DNA of 64,000 nt from Cryptomeria japonica (lineage: Eukaryota > Streptophyta > Pinopsida > Cupressales > Cupressaceae): assembly GCF_030272615.1 (NCBI RefSeq), contig NC_081413.1, positions 564,820,510 to 564,884,509 of the forward strand, written 5' to 3'. The notes below the pieces were generated by a model. That model saw only the letters and a program-made list of their open reading frames with translations. It was not told the origin of the DNA and ran no database searches. The position numbers were made by a program, and so were the translations under genes. Shown in pieces: positions 34,500-46,262 of this stretch (its first letter is position 1; each line of letters begins with the position of its first letter).

Positions 34500-34555
34500 C
34501 ATTATTGTGGGATGACCCCTCTCTATCTCTTGATACCTTTTTCCTTCTATATTTA

Positions 34556-34597
<42 letters not shown>

Positions 34598-34807
34598 ATA
34601 TATATATATCCCTCTCTTCCTCCTTCCTTTATCTCCCTTGCTCTCTCTCTATGTATCCTCTTGTATATTTGTAGATCTTTATCACTCTATCTCACACTTT
34701 CCCTCTTCCTCTATATATCTCTTTGTATCTCCCCCTTTCACTCTTCCTCTGTATCTCTCTATATCTTCCTATCTATCTCCCTTTCTATTCCCACTTCCCC
34801 CCCCCGC

Positions 34808-34872
<65 letters not shown>

Positions 34873-35360
34873 CATGTTCCCCCCTCCTATCTCTATCTCT
34901 TTGTCTCTATCCCCTGCCTCTCCATCTCTATATTACTTACCTCTATCACCCCCTTTCTCTCTTTGTTTCCATCCCCGTATATATGCCTCTTCCTCTCTAT
35001 CTATATCTCATTATCTCAGCCTCTCTCTTATTCCCTTATGGCTCTTCTTTCATCTCTCCAACTCTATCTTTTTATTTATCTGTGTCTTCCTCTTTCTCTT
35101 CTCTATCTTTTTCTCTACCCTTATCTCCTTATCTCTCCCTAACCCTCTCTATATATTAATCTATATCTTGCTTCCCTCTCCCTCTCTGTCCTTCTCTACT
35201 TATCTATCTCCCTCTCTTCCTATCTCTCTCCCTTTATCTCTATCTCTCTAGATCCCCCCTCTATCTCTCCCTTTTTCATTCCTCTCTATCTCTACCTCTC
35301 TCTTTCTTTTCTGATATATCTCTATCTCCCCCTCTCTCTATCTCTATTAATCTATCTCTA
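34500..35360. repeat. compound microsatellite and polypyrimidine array
   Basis: It starts with the 16-base motif cattattgtgggatga, then has (TC)n at 34559-34593, mixed tctatctc repeats, (TC)n at 34807-34833 running into (AC)n to 34870, and further tctctatctc repeats to about 35360. Several long open frames cross it but are products of low complexity. Confidence 0.85.
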
Positions 35361-36229
35361 ATTTCAAAAACTATACACAACCCCTCCCCCCCAAAAAATT
35401 GCATTCCTTGGTGTTGGCACTAATGAATGGGAACCTCTTACAGTTAGCATGCATGAATACATTAATTTATATCTAAATGAATGCCACACAAAAATAAAAT
35501 TCCAATATTTTATTTTCAACTATTGCCATGACAATTTTGTGGAAAAATTTGCAATGTTTCCTTCCTTTTACTAGACCACATATTAATTTGGTCACTCAAA
35601 TAATCTATCTGATATATGATAGATTTCAGTCAAGTGGAAAGGGTTATCCGATTGGAACTAGTTGCATTTAGCTTTTTCAACCTATCAACCAATGCTTAGA
35701 GTTCTCTTTTGTTGTTTTCAATTTTACTTATTAGGTTTTCTTGTGTTTGAGGAGGATGTTCATGAATAGATGGAGGAGTTTGTCAAGGGTTTAGTTATCC
35801 CTACTATTCATTGGGGTATGAAGGATTTTTCAATTCCTAAAAAATACAAAGGTTTGAATCAAAACAATTATTAAATTGCTATTCTATTCACTTTATATAG
35901 TTAAAAAATAAAAAAAACTCACCTCATTGACCTCTTGAACAACATGGCAACATTATGTTGGCAACTTGATCAACTAAAAAAATATGTTTGTGTTATTCCT
36001 CACTTATGTTTGGCTATAATAGAGATAGGAGATTGGTCTCAACTGAGCTTGGCCTCTTATTTTTTTGTTTTATGATAAACATAATATGAGTGTGTTATAA
36101 CATGCTTGCATTATACCTTGGATGACCACTTTTTGGTCTCTCGTATTTATGTATGCACCCTAGTTCTCTACATAATTTTTATGCTTCCACAAAATTAGGA
36201 TCAACTTCACATAAATGCTTCAATTTATA
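35361..36229. other. A+T-rich DNA downstream of a gypsy fragment
   Basis: I looked for integrase on the minus strand, where it should follow RNase H, and found none. Confidence 0.45.
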
Positions 36230-39000
36230 AAATTATCCCATTTACACTCTCATTTTCGTTAGCAAACCTTATTTGGCTTCCAACTCCTATGTTTGGTACA
36301 AAACAACAACTTTGCACAAACTCAACTTGTCTCACATGTTTACAATTTAACTTATATTAGTTGCTCCAATATTTTAATGCTTGATGCTCTATGTATAACA
36401 TAATTTTGTAGGTAACAAGTAATGTCTCAACTTCTTCAATTCTTGAATTATGTCATCAAATTTCTAATCATAAAATAAATATTATATCCTCAAATCATTT
36501 AAATTCTCACTTAAATAAGCTATTGTTTTACCTTTCTCGTTCAATAATGTTCTTATTGCATTTGCAATTGCATCACAATCAACTTGGAATACCTTATCAA
36601 AATCTAGTAATGTATCAATAGTTGTTTGATCACCTTCTTCTTTAATAATTTTAATATTATAATTTCTCTTGATGTACATTTGAATTCTTTCAACTCCCCT
36701 CTCATTGTCTTATTTATTGATGCACAAATACCTCTAAAATTTCTAAAAACTTCTTATAGAAACTAACTAATGCATGGAATTATCTTACCTCTCTAACATT
36801 TACTAGTGTAAGCTATTATATATATTTTTTCTCTTAATTTCTCTATTTCCATCTTCAAACCTTTATCTAATATTATAAATCTCAAGTATATTAATTTTGA
36901 CTTTGTGAAACTACATTTCTTTACATTGATCAACAATTTCTCTTATTTCAATCCCTACAATACCAATTTAATGTGTTCTAGGTGTTCCTCCTTAGTATTA
37001 CTGAAAGATAATATATCATCTAAATAAAGCAAGTCACAAACTTGCCTAAATATTGGTTCAACACTTTATTCATCAATCACAAAGATGTACTATTCAACCC
37101 AAAGGGAATAACTAATCACTTATATAATCCTTCCTCTGCCAAGTTATTTAGTATTCTATGCATTTCTTTCTTGAATTTTCATTCGATGATAACCACTTTA
37201 CAAATCAATCTTCATGAAATATGTTATGCCAATCAAATAGGTCCTTATATCATCCAACCTTGGAAATGGGAATCTATACATAATTGTGATATTATTTAAT
37301 GCTTTGGAGTCTATACACATTCTTTACTCACCTCCTTTCTTTGGTACTAGTACTATAGGTACCATACATGTAATTAAATTGTCTCTAATGAAACCTTTCT
37401 TTATTAACTCTTTTACATGTCAATTTATTTCTTTATTCTTTGCTAGTTTGATTCTATGATTAAAATTATTTGGTGAGGTTCTCGTAAGTTTATATGATGA
37501 TTGACACTCCTTACTAATGGCAATCCATTTGACATGTTGTTTGATATGATGTCATTATATAGTATTAGTAATTTTAATTTTTTTGGTCTCCAATGCTTCT
37601 TTTTCACTTATAATTGTATATACTACCTTTGTGGTGCCACAAATTCTAGGGTCCAATACAAACAAACATTCTCATATGCTAGAACGTCTAAGAATTTTCT
37701 TCCATCCATTAAATAGATTATGAAACTATCACAAACTTGCCTTTTTCTCTTATTCAATGGTAGTAAAGTTTGTTTTTTATCATCCTTCATCATAGTGTAG
37801 CTATTTTATCTCCCAGTATGTATAACCTTTCCATTATACTACGATGGTCTACCCAAGAATAAATGCCATACATTCATTGAAAATATCACATAAAACTTCA
37901 TCTTGGTATGTTCTTATCTTGAATTTCACTAAATATTATTCACTTATGAAAATCTTATATTTTTCCTTAGACATGATATTATATATGGGATAGGTTGATT
38001 TGAATTAAATTTTAACTTATTAATCATCTCTTCAAATAATAAATTATATTTACTTCCACTATATATTATAAACTTGTATAACACTTCATTATTACACACA
38101 ATTTTGAACAAATTATTCCTTTGTGTTATTTCTTCTTTCTCTGTACCATATAGTTTAAGCATACATATTTTCATGATCAATGACTCACATCTCTTTGGTT
38201 CATCTATGTGCTTTGTGACCCTTTTAAGTCTTCATTAGAATATGCAACTCGTGCACTACTTTTAGATGTCTTACTAGTGCATCTTGGATTCTACAAATAT
38301 TCAAATTCTTTAGGTTCTTTTCCTCCACAAATAAAATAAGTTTCTCTCTCTAAGATATCCTCCATTACCCCTACCATATTTCCCTCTACCTCTTTGATAA
38401 CCATTAGTTTTTGCATTATAATATAAATCATTAGATTCCTTTCTAATCTCATATGAATTAATATCATTGCAATGTGCATTATTACTCCCTCTTTCTTCTA
38501 CCTCTTTGGAATATTCCTCTTCTTCCCCTCTATTAGTTTTATTTATTTTTAAATATTTTATTCAAATTCTTCCACTTTTAGTACAATAGATATTCTTCTT
38601 CTATTGTCTTCAATCTGACCAAGCTTAGTTCTTCTTGAATAGTCCCTCTCAATCCATTGATGTATCTTGCAACCTTTTCCTTGCTTAATTATTTCAAATA
38701 CTAATAACGATCTTATAAAATTCGTCAATATATTCATTCATAGTCCTCATCTCAAGATTTTATAATATTTTCAATAATTCTAACTCATGATCCTTTAATT
38801 TGGTCACCATCCTATACCATTTTTCTATCTTTTCTCCCCCTCTATTTTTTTCTAATTATACTTCTTTCCACCAAATAGTAGCATGCCCTTTAAATTTAGT
38901 CTTGACAAATCTAACTCTTCCAAGATCTACAATTTTTATACACTCAAAACATTACTCTAGATCATATGTCTAGTTAATCAATTCTTTAACATGCAAATTA
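36230..39000 (-). pseudogene. decayed Ty3/gypsy gag-pol fragment
   Basis: Minus-strand order: gag about 39000-38560 (WWKEVQ, then EYIDEFYK and RYINGL blocks), a Gly/Arg-rich stretch with a broken knuckle at 38479-38291, retropepsin at 38180-37944 (QRNNLF, IIYSGSKYN for DSGS), RT about 37480-36690 (VPKKGGE, RMCIDSKALNNI, SGYHR, YLDD near 37000-37015) and RNase H 36679-36230 (FQVDCDA, KTIAYLSENLN). The wording is closest to chromovirus-like elements, which is an inference. Stops occur throughout. No integrase, LTRs or primer site were found, so both ends are lost. Confidence 0.85.
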
Positions 39001-39269
39001 TTAGCAGTGAAATTTTTAGTGGCTAATATTAGCCAATTGGCTATTTTTTGAAATTTGGAAATCAAAATTCGGCTAATAAGTTCAACTTTTAAGGTGACCC
39101 AAATCACCACATTTTTACAAATTTTTATGTTAGTGTTATTTAAATCGCCAGAAAATTTATTTTATTAATTTTTTTAACTCAATGATTCACCACAATATTC
39201 GATATGTGATTGGATCAGATTCGCCAACATTTTATAATTTATTGTATAAATCTAAATTAATTCGTCAAT

Positions 39270-39600
39270 AATATATCATAATTATTAGTTACTTTAGGGT
39301 TATATCAACAATCTTTAGTTGCCACCATTGATTTAAAATACAATCTAATGACCTTCATTGTATTCCATGAGGTAAATTGTACCTACAAGTTGTAATGCTC
39401 ATGGGATTTGAAATTACTTTTGAATTGTTGATCTCAATGAAAATCAATGACCTAAAAGCAATTTTTGGCCCCATGAGTATTACAAATTGTTGGTACATTT
39501 TATCTCACAAAATACAAAGAGGGCTATTAGATTATTTTAAATTAATGGTAGAAACTAAATAAAGTCTACCCCTTAAGCTTATTAATGATTTCCACCTTCA
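39270..39600. repeat. foldback element, about 330 bp
   Basis: The left arm (about 39280-39406) and right arm (about 39469-39595) are imperfect inverse copies over more than 100 bases. For example, 'accattgatttaaaata' pairs with 'attttaaattaatggt', and 'gttgtaatgctcatgg' with 'ccatgagtattacaaa'. The loop is about 60 bases. Wider flanks (39120-39860) carry scattered 'attcgccaa' motifs in both orientations, so the original element may have been larger. Confidence 0.6.
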
Positions 39601-40195
39601 AGCCTTTACTTTTCAATAAAAAAGTTTTTTTTTTAATGAAAGGATTTGCAATAGTAATTAATGCATACTCTTATTATTTTCCAAGATTAGTCAATATTTT
39701 CTACCAAAAAAAATTGATATAAAAAATTCACCAATAAAATTAATATTTTTCTTTAAAAAAAGGAAAGATTCGCCAATAAAAAATATTATTATTTTTTAAA
39801 AAGATTAAATATTCGCCAAGAATTTATACAATTTTTTGAGAGGGGGTTTCTTAAAGTTATCGCTGATTATTAGATTCACCTACAATATCAACTCTAGGCC
39901 TCCAAAGAAGTTTAGAGATTAATTTCAACCTTTTTACCTAACTTATTTCTTCTTTCTCTTTGTCTTCTTTATCTTGTTTGATAGCCTCTACATTATCTCT
40001 TATTCCAATCTCTTCGCGATCACTTTCATAAGTTTTAGGTTTAAGACCCCTTCTTTATCTTCTTCTATAGCATCTAATCCAATCTACTTTCATCATTTAA
40101 AATATCTCTTCAATCTTTCCAACAATACTAACAACACCTTTTCATCTTTGTGGAAGCATTTATCCTAATGCAATATGCCCCAAGCTAGTGGTATA
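39601..40195. other. A+T-rich flank
   Basis: It has repeated 'ttcgccaa' and 'ttcaccaataaa' motifs (39735-39830) that probably belong to the foldback element. No gene seen. Confidence 0.4.
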
Positions 40196-40533
40196 TGTTG
40201 GATTTTGCGAGAAGCAAGAATTGAGATAGGATCTGATGTTAGTCATAGATCACATGCACCTCCAAGAAATAGATGATTGAAGATAAAAATAGCTAAATGG
40301 AGAGAAATCTAAAATGAGAGAAAAATAGAGACATAAGAGAATTTTGAGAAGACACTGAACTATCATTGAACTAGTAAAGGTGAGAGTCTAGTGCTTATAT
40401 ACATCCAAGAGGTGCATTAACTACCACTCCCCATAAAAAGTGGGAGGTTTAACCTAATTGGTAAATGCAAAAACATGTGGCATAACCTACTTACATGAAA
40501 ACAAAAAAGGAGTTATAAAGCTAGCACATAAAG
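40196..40533 (-). repeat. 3' LTR of the copia element, truncated
   Basis: It aligns from tgttggatt to about 'agctagcacataaag' with the first part of 43475-44076, then stops. The missing part is the U3 start on the element strand. Confidence 0.85.
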
Positions 40534-40546
40534 TCTCTCTATTTGC

Positions 40547-41360
40547 CTTTATCATACTTCTCTTCACAATACTTACCAAGAATGTATCCTTGACAAACTC
40601 TATCAAAAATTTGAATAGAAGGAAACCTTGAAACCATGTCCTGCCGAGTGAGTTGTTACAAGTAATTATAGTTCAAGTGGATAAATCATTGATACCACAA
40701 AAAACCCACCTCATATGCATGATTGAGTAATACTATCAAAGGAGAGTCAAGAATGAAGTGAGAAAATTGATACAATCTAGGTTAATGGTCTGCTTTTCCC
40801 ACAAAAATAATAGATTCATTTTGCATTTCACTAATTACCAATGTATTTGGTGTGAAATCAATTCGCTTTCCAAAACCAATGTGAGTGATCTAATAAACAG
40901 ATATGAGATTAGTTTAAAAAGATGGAACACAATAACTATGGAAATGGTCCTACCAAGTCACTATGTACCAACTCCAATAATTGCGTACCTCTCCATGCTT
41001 TTACTTTATCATACTTATCCTTAGTATTCTTACCAAGAATGCATCCTTGGGAAACTCCATCAAAAAATTGAATAGAAGGCAACCCTGAAACCATGTCTGG
41101 TTGACTGAGTTGTTGCAAGTAACAATAGTTCAAGTGGTCGAACCTTTGATGCCACAAACAACTCATCTCATCTGCATGAGTGTTGAAGGAGATTCATGAA
41201 TGAAGTGAGAAAACTAATATAATCTAGATTGATGGTATGCTTTTCCCACAACAATAATAGACCCATTATGCATTTCACTAATTACCATTGTATCTGGTAT
41301 GAACTCAATTGGCTTGCCGAAACCAGTGTGAGTGATCTGATAAACAAATAGGAGATTAGT
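40547..41360 (-). repeat. tandem duplication inside the copia element
   Basis: The segment at about 40547-40920 matches about 40990-41360 in the same order ('ttaccaagaatgtatccttg' / 'ttaccaagaatgcatccttg', and later 'atttcactaattaccaa' / 'atttcactaattaccat'). The period is about 440 bases. It covers the protease-to-integrase junction. The outer copy runs into the truncated LTR. Confidence 0.8.
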
Positions 41361-42448
41361 TAATCCTCAAATGCTCCTTTGCCCACATTAGTAGACCCTC
41401 TCCCATGCACTTAAACATGAGTTTCATCATCCATTAGTATGGAAGGCATCGAATGTGGCTCTAAAAAGGTGAAATCATCTTTTGAAGAAGCCATGTGGTG
41501 TCAAGCACTTGAGTCAATGATCCAAGCATTTGGTTGTGAAGCAACAACAACTAGGGTCTTACCCTTTCCTTTCCCCTTACTCTATTTGTCCTTAGAAGAT
41601 CCTTTTGATGAACTCTCTTTGATTGAATCAAACACCTTAATATTATTCTTTTCTAGAAAATGTGAAAGGTGATCAATTTGTTTCTTTAAACACTTATGTT
41701 CATCATGGCCAGATCTCTTATAGTAAGAACACTTGACCCTCACCTTCTTAGGTTGTTCACCTTTTGATGAAGAGGTTTGATTATCCGCTTTTGAAGTAGC
41801 AAAGTTTTGATCTTTCTTTTTCTCTCCCTGGTTCTTTTATTTCTTATCTTTATTACTAAACCCTTTTTGTTCTTTTGTGCCTTGATTTACAACAAAGACA
41901 TGCGACTCAGAGGGTTTGATTGTACCCATTTGAACCATAAAATATGGTACCTAGGGCACATTTGGTAGCATAAAATGTAGAAACAAACACTGCATAGTTA
42001 GGACCGAGCTTAGAAAGAACATTTAGGATCTATCATCCTTCTTAGTTCCACATTGTTCCAACTACAATCTTACAAATTTGAGTTTTGTGAAGAGGTCTTG
42101 TATAATGTTAAAATTGGTTGGACTCAACCCTATGAGTTCATTCTCTAACTAATGACCTCTTAACTCATACTACTTACCAAAGAGGTTTTCCAAAGTTGTC
42201 CACACTGCATTTGGTGTAGTGACAGATATAATGTGAAAAAGAAGGTCAGGAGAGACTGACATACATAGAGTACCAAAGGCTTCATCACATTTGTTAAACC
42301 ATTTTATCATTTCTGCAACATCCTGAGGTTCAGTTTTGAGTCTCATTGTAACACGATGATATCCATGTCTTTTCATATATATTATCATCTTAGATTTCAA
42401 TCCAAAATAATTATATGGTGTTAAAAGAGGAACTGTAGATGCATCCAT
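40936..42448 (-). pseudogene. copia gag, protease and pre-integrase remnant
   Basis: Gag opens at 42448 (MDASTVPLLTPYNYFGLK) and is uninterrupted to 42170, stopping at YENLFGK-like sequence. A CCHC knuckle lies near 41690-41740 (CSYYKRSGHDEHKC, second Cys changed to Tyr). A retropepsin core lies near 41495-41530 (IIDSSA, then HHMAS). The pre-integrase block is at 41166-40936 (LWHQRFDHLNY, LELVHSDLVGP). Stops separate the pieces. The integrase core is absent. Confidence 0.85.
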
Positions 42449-43456
42449 TATAGCAAAAAATAATATTGCAAAGAATCAAGAAAAGTGCAAGAAATAAGAC
42501 ACACAAGACACCCCCCCTTTCCACTAGTCTAAAAAATTATCCCCCCACCAAATATTACAAGGTTGGTACTTTATAATTAGTGCATTTACAAGGCCATTTA
42601 TCAGATTACAATACTTTCCAAAAATAGAAAGTTTTGATATAAATAACTATGAAGTAAAAATTGAAAAAAATATCCTTATAGCTATGTAGTATTGCTCAAT
42701 AACTTTCCAATGCCTATTCTTTTTTGAAAAATGAAGTTTCGAGGTGAAAGATATGGCCTATTGAAGAGGAAAAATATACCTAATTCAACCTACAATATCT
42801 AATGAAAAATGACATTTTTTTTTCTAATAAAACCTATGTGGATGGAAAGTGCTCCTTTCCAACTTTCCATCAAATACTCATTTGCGAAAATCCGACACCC
42901 AAGGCAGAAGTTATGCAACTTTTAAAAAAGTTGCTAAATATGCCAATTAAAAAATGGCTCACGCCCTGTTCAGACTCATTTTTTTCAAAATTTACTAACA
43001 ATTTGAAAACAAGAACAAAAACCCCCAAAAAATTGATGCTAGGAAACAAACCTAGAAGTTGTTTTTCCTGCAAATGAGTAGGAGTTGGAATCTGAAGCCA
43101 AAATGAAAACAACTCCAGTAAAAAAAATTCACTCTAATTTTTCACCGTGTCCTCCAAACTCCAATTTTGGTGAAATAAAAGTCACTTTTGACTTTCTAAA
43201 GCCTTCTAGACATTTTGGAAATGTTGAAGAAGCTTCCAATATTACCAAAAGCTGCAATCACTCAAATCTCATAGGAACACATGTATATATAAACCATATT
43301 AACTAGAATCTTATTTTCCTTTAAACTATTTTAATTCTCTAGGTCACACAAGAATGCAGGATATGAGCATAATTGTTTTTTAAGGAAAATATTAACAATC
43401 TAATTGTCTCAAATCTCTCTAAACAATTAAAAAAAAAACAATGAACTATACTAGAT

Positions 43457-43474
43457 AAAACAATTTTGATACAA
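43457..43474 (-). promoter_or_regulatory. degenerate primer-binding site of the copia element
   Basis: On the element strand TTGTATCAAAATTG follows the CCAACA that closes the LTR. Allowing for decay it matches the usual TGGTATCA initiator-Met site. Confidence 0.6.
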
Positions 43475-44076
43475 TGTTGGATTATGCGAGAAGTGAGAAC
43501 TGGGCCAAGATTTGATGTGGGTCGTAGATCACATGCACCTCCAAGCAACAGATGATCGAATATCAAAATAGCTAAATGAAGAGAAATTTGAAATGAGAGA
43601 AAAATAGAGACAACAAAGAGAATTTTGTGAAGAATCTCACCGAGATATTATTGAACTAGTGAAGGTGAGAGTGTAGTGCTTATTATATAGAAAAAAAAAG
43701 CACATACATCCAAGAGGTGCATTAACTCCCACTCCCCATTAAAAGTGAGAGGTTTAACCTACTTGGTAAATGCCAAAACATGTGGCATAACCTCCTTACA
43801 TGAAAACAAAAAAGGAGTTATAAAGTTGGCACATAAAGCCAAAAGAGGGTGAGAAACCCAACTACCCCATAACCCACTTATGAAATGACAAAATAGTGGT
43901 TAAGTGAGGTGGCACAACAAGTCAAAAGAGGGTGTGTAACTCAATAACCCATGAGTATGTGAGAGTTACACATGTAGCTAAAGTATTTCACCACTTGTCC
44001 TCATATTAACCACTCCTAATAACCTAAGCAAGCTTAAATATAATGTGATATGGAAAAATAAAAACCTACACTAACA
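43475..44076 (-). repeat. 5' LTR of the copia element
   Basis: It is 602 bp long, opening TGTTAGTG and closing CCAACA on the element strand. Its outer edge abuts the gtata target duplication. Confidence 0.87.
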
Positions 44077-45626
44077 GTATATTCACAATCAACCCTTACA
44101 ATTGCCTCTACATTAATATTTATTTAAATAGGCTTCTTGTAGACTACTTTAATTCAATAATTTATTAAAAAATAGGGGCCTTTCTTATCACTAGTACAAA
44201 TTTTAGGATTCCTAACCTAATGCTCTAATATTGTCTAATATATTCATGGCTAGAGGTTTTAATTAAGGACTGTCTAACCATACAACCAAATAACACACAC
44301 ATAGAAAAAATCAATGAAATAACAAATAAACGATACCATGAATTGCATTGTTCCATAGTCATAGAATAAATTAAAACATGCCACAATGGTCTTACATGTA
44401 GGCTTAGACTTGACAAACATATAGGTACAACTATGTGCAAATTTTAAAATTTACATATGAGATTACCGAGTTATTTAATTTGCTACTAAACTTCCACACT
44501 ATTTATAATATTTATCTCTTCAAAGTTTGATCTAATTTATGCACTCCCTCTTGCTTCCCTCCAAATGATCATGAGTGGTGTTTATATACTGAGTCTTAAC
44601 CTAGGGTTGATTTATGTTTTCTAAAAGGTTGTGCAAGGATAAAGGTAAGATGCATCATGTAGCCTCAAAATATGTAATAGACCTTCTTTATAGTTTAAAC
44701 AAGTTATATATTTTGACTAGCAATTATGTTTGAGAAATCAATTTGTGTATACTATTTTATCTTGAAGCTCTAGTATACATTGGGACCTTAGAAAATGGAT
44801 TGTAGTGAATTAGGACAATCTACATTTTTTTTTCACTCAAAATTTGATATTCTTAGTAATGATTTTGGAACCTAAATAGGCTTTTGTGCTAATAACCAAA
44901 GGTTGTGGTGATCAAAGGATGCCTATAAAATTATTGTGAATTTACGTAAACATAAACAAACATGAAAGAAATTTTTTTTTTTGGTGATGCAAGATTGCTA
45001 TCACACCCAAGATATTCCTACATCAATATTCTTGCACATCTCCTTCAACCTCTACACAACATATATTTTGTGCACCCATTGAATGTGTTGAGGAAAATGA
45101 AAATATTCTACAAGTCAAAATTTATTGCACACTTCATATTACCATTTGTGCCGCATCTATCTTTTTTTTACCATCCATTACATTTGTGATACATCTATCT
45201 TTGCTATACTATCCATTATATTTGTGCCACATCTATCTTTTCTATAATATCTATTACATTCTAAATCACCTCCATACTTTTAATGCATGCATACATTCAC
45301 CTCTACTTTACAATATATTGATATTTTCATTCATGCACACATATATTATTTCTAGAAATTCAAATTCATGTGCTATTCAATGGTATGCTCTCTTAAAATT
45401 TCATGTGGTAAGAATAGGTCATTTTATAGTTCCCTTGAGTGTATATAAAAGGAACCTAAGAATATAGAATTATGCCTCTATGTGTGCTTTGAAAATGCAC
45501 CATTAATGTTGTGTTCTATATATAACCACATCTATATTATCGTGTGCATGCCTTCAAAATATTATCACAATTACAATGATTTTACCTAGTGTCGCACCTC
45601 TACACCTTTCTTTTTTATTAGCAATG
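44077..45626. other. A+T-rich intergenic DNA
   Basis: No supported gene. 45135-45250 has three variants of 'accattacatttgtgccacatctatcttt' of about 45 bases each, a small degenerate tandem repeat. Confidence 0.5.
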
Positions 45627-46262
45627 TAGTATACCTCATTTATAATTTCTATTTTAAAAGTAGATAATCATAAAGTGTGGCATGGACATAACATTCCAAA
45701 TGATGTTTACCTATGTGGTCAACAATCCATATACTTGCATAAACGTGCCATTCATGTATGCACACTATAAATAACTCTCTTACATTATTGCAAATTCTTG
45801 TCAAAACCTAGCATGATATGGGGCTAAGAAAATCAATGACATAAAATAAAAATATTTTTTAAAGTAGATATGTTAGAAAAAAATAACAACTTAATAATTT
45901 TTGGAGTGGATACATTAGAAAAAAATAACAATCTCTAAGCACTCAGATTGTATTAGCATACTTGAATATAGTGCACTTGATTTATACTTTTCATTTTGAG
46001 AGTAGATCCACACAAAGTATGACACAGACATAAAATCCCAAATTACGTTTTCTTAAGTGGTTACTAATTCATATACTTATGCATAAATGTGGTATTCACA
46101 GTTACACATTATATACAATTTTCTACCACTCTTGCAAGTTCCCATCAAACCCTAGCACATGAGGCTAAGAAACTTAACAACACAAAAGAAAACTAATTTC
46201 CTGGTAGATTTGTTAGAAAAAATTAACAATCTTTAAGTATTCAGATTGTATTAACAAACTTG
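45627..46262. repeat. old tandem duplication, about 300-340 bp
   Basis: The copies at 45627-45968 and 45969-46262 share order and many words, for example 'acataaaatcccaaat'/'acataacattccaaat' and 'cactcagattgtattagcat'/'tattcagattgtattaacaa'. Identity is about 70-75% by eye. No coding sense seen. Confidence 0.65.

Larger units (their letters stand above)
40196..44076 (-). mobile_element. Ty1/copia element, internally deleted
   Basis: Read on the minus strand: 5' LTR 43475-44076, degenerate primer site, leader, gag, zinc knuckle, protease and pre-integrase region, a tandem duplication, then a 3' LTR truncated to 40196-40533. The flanks are gtata at 40191-40195 and gtata at 44077-44081, a perfect target duplication, so the outer limits are firm. 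Most of integrase, all of RT and RNase H, and part of the 3' LTR are missing. The LTRs differ at roughly 12-15% of aligned positions. Confidence 0.9.

Noticed and set aside
34505-35251. Open frames of 139-248 residues, including a poly-His/Thr run
   Set aside because: They are translations of (TC)n and (AC)n microsatellites, with overlapping open frames in all three phases.
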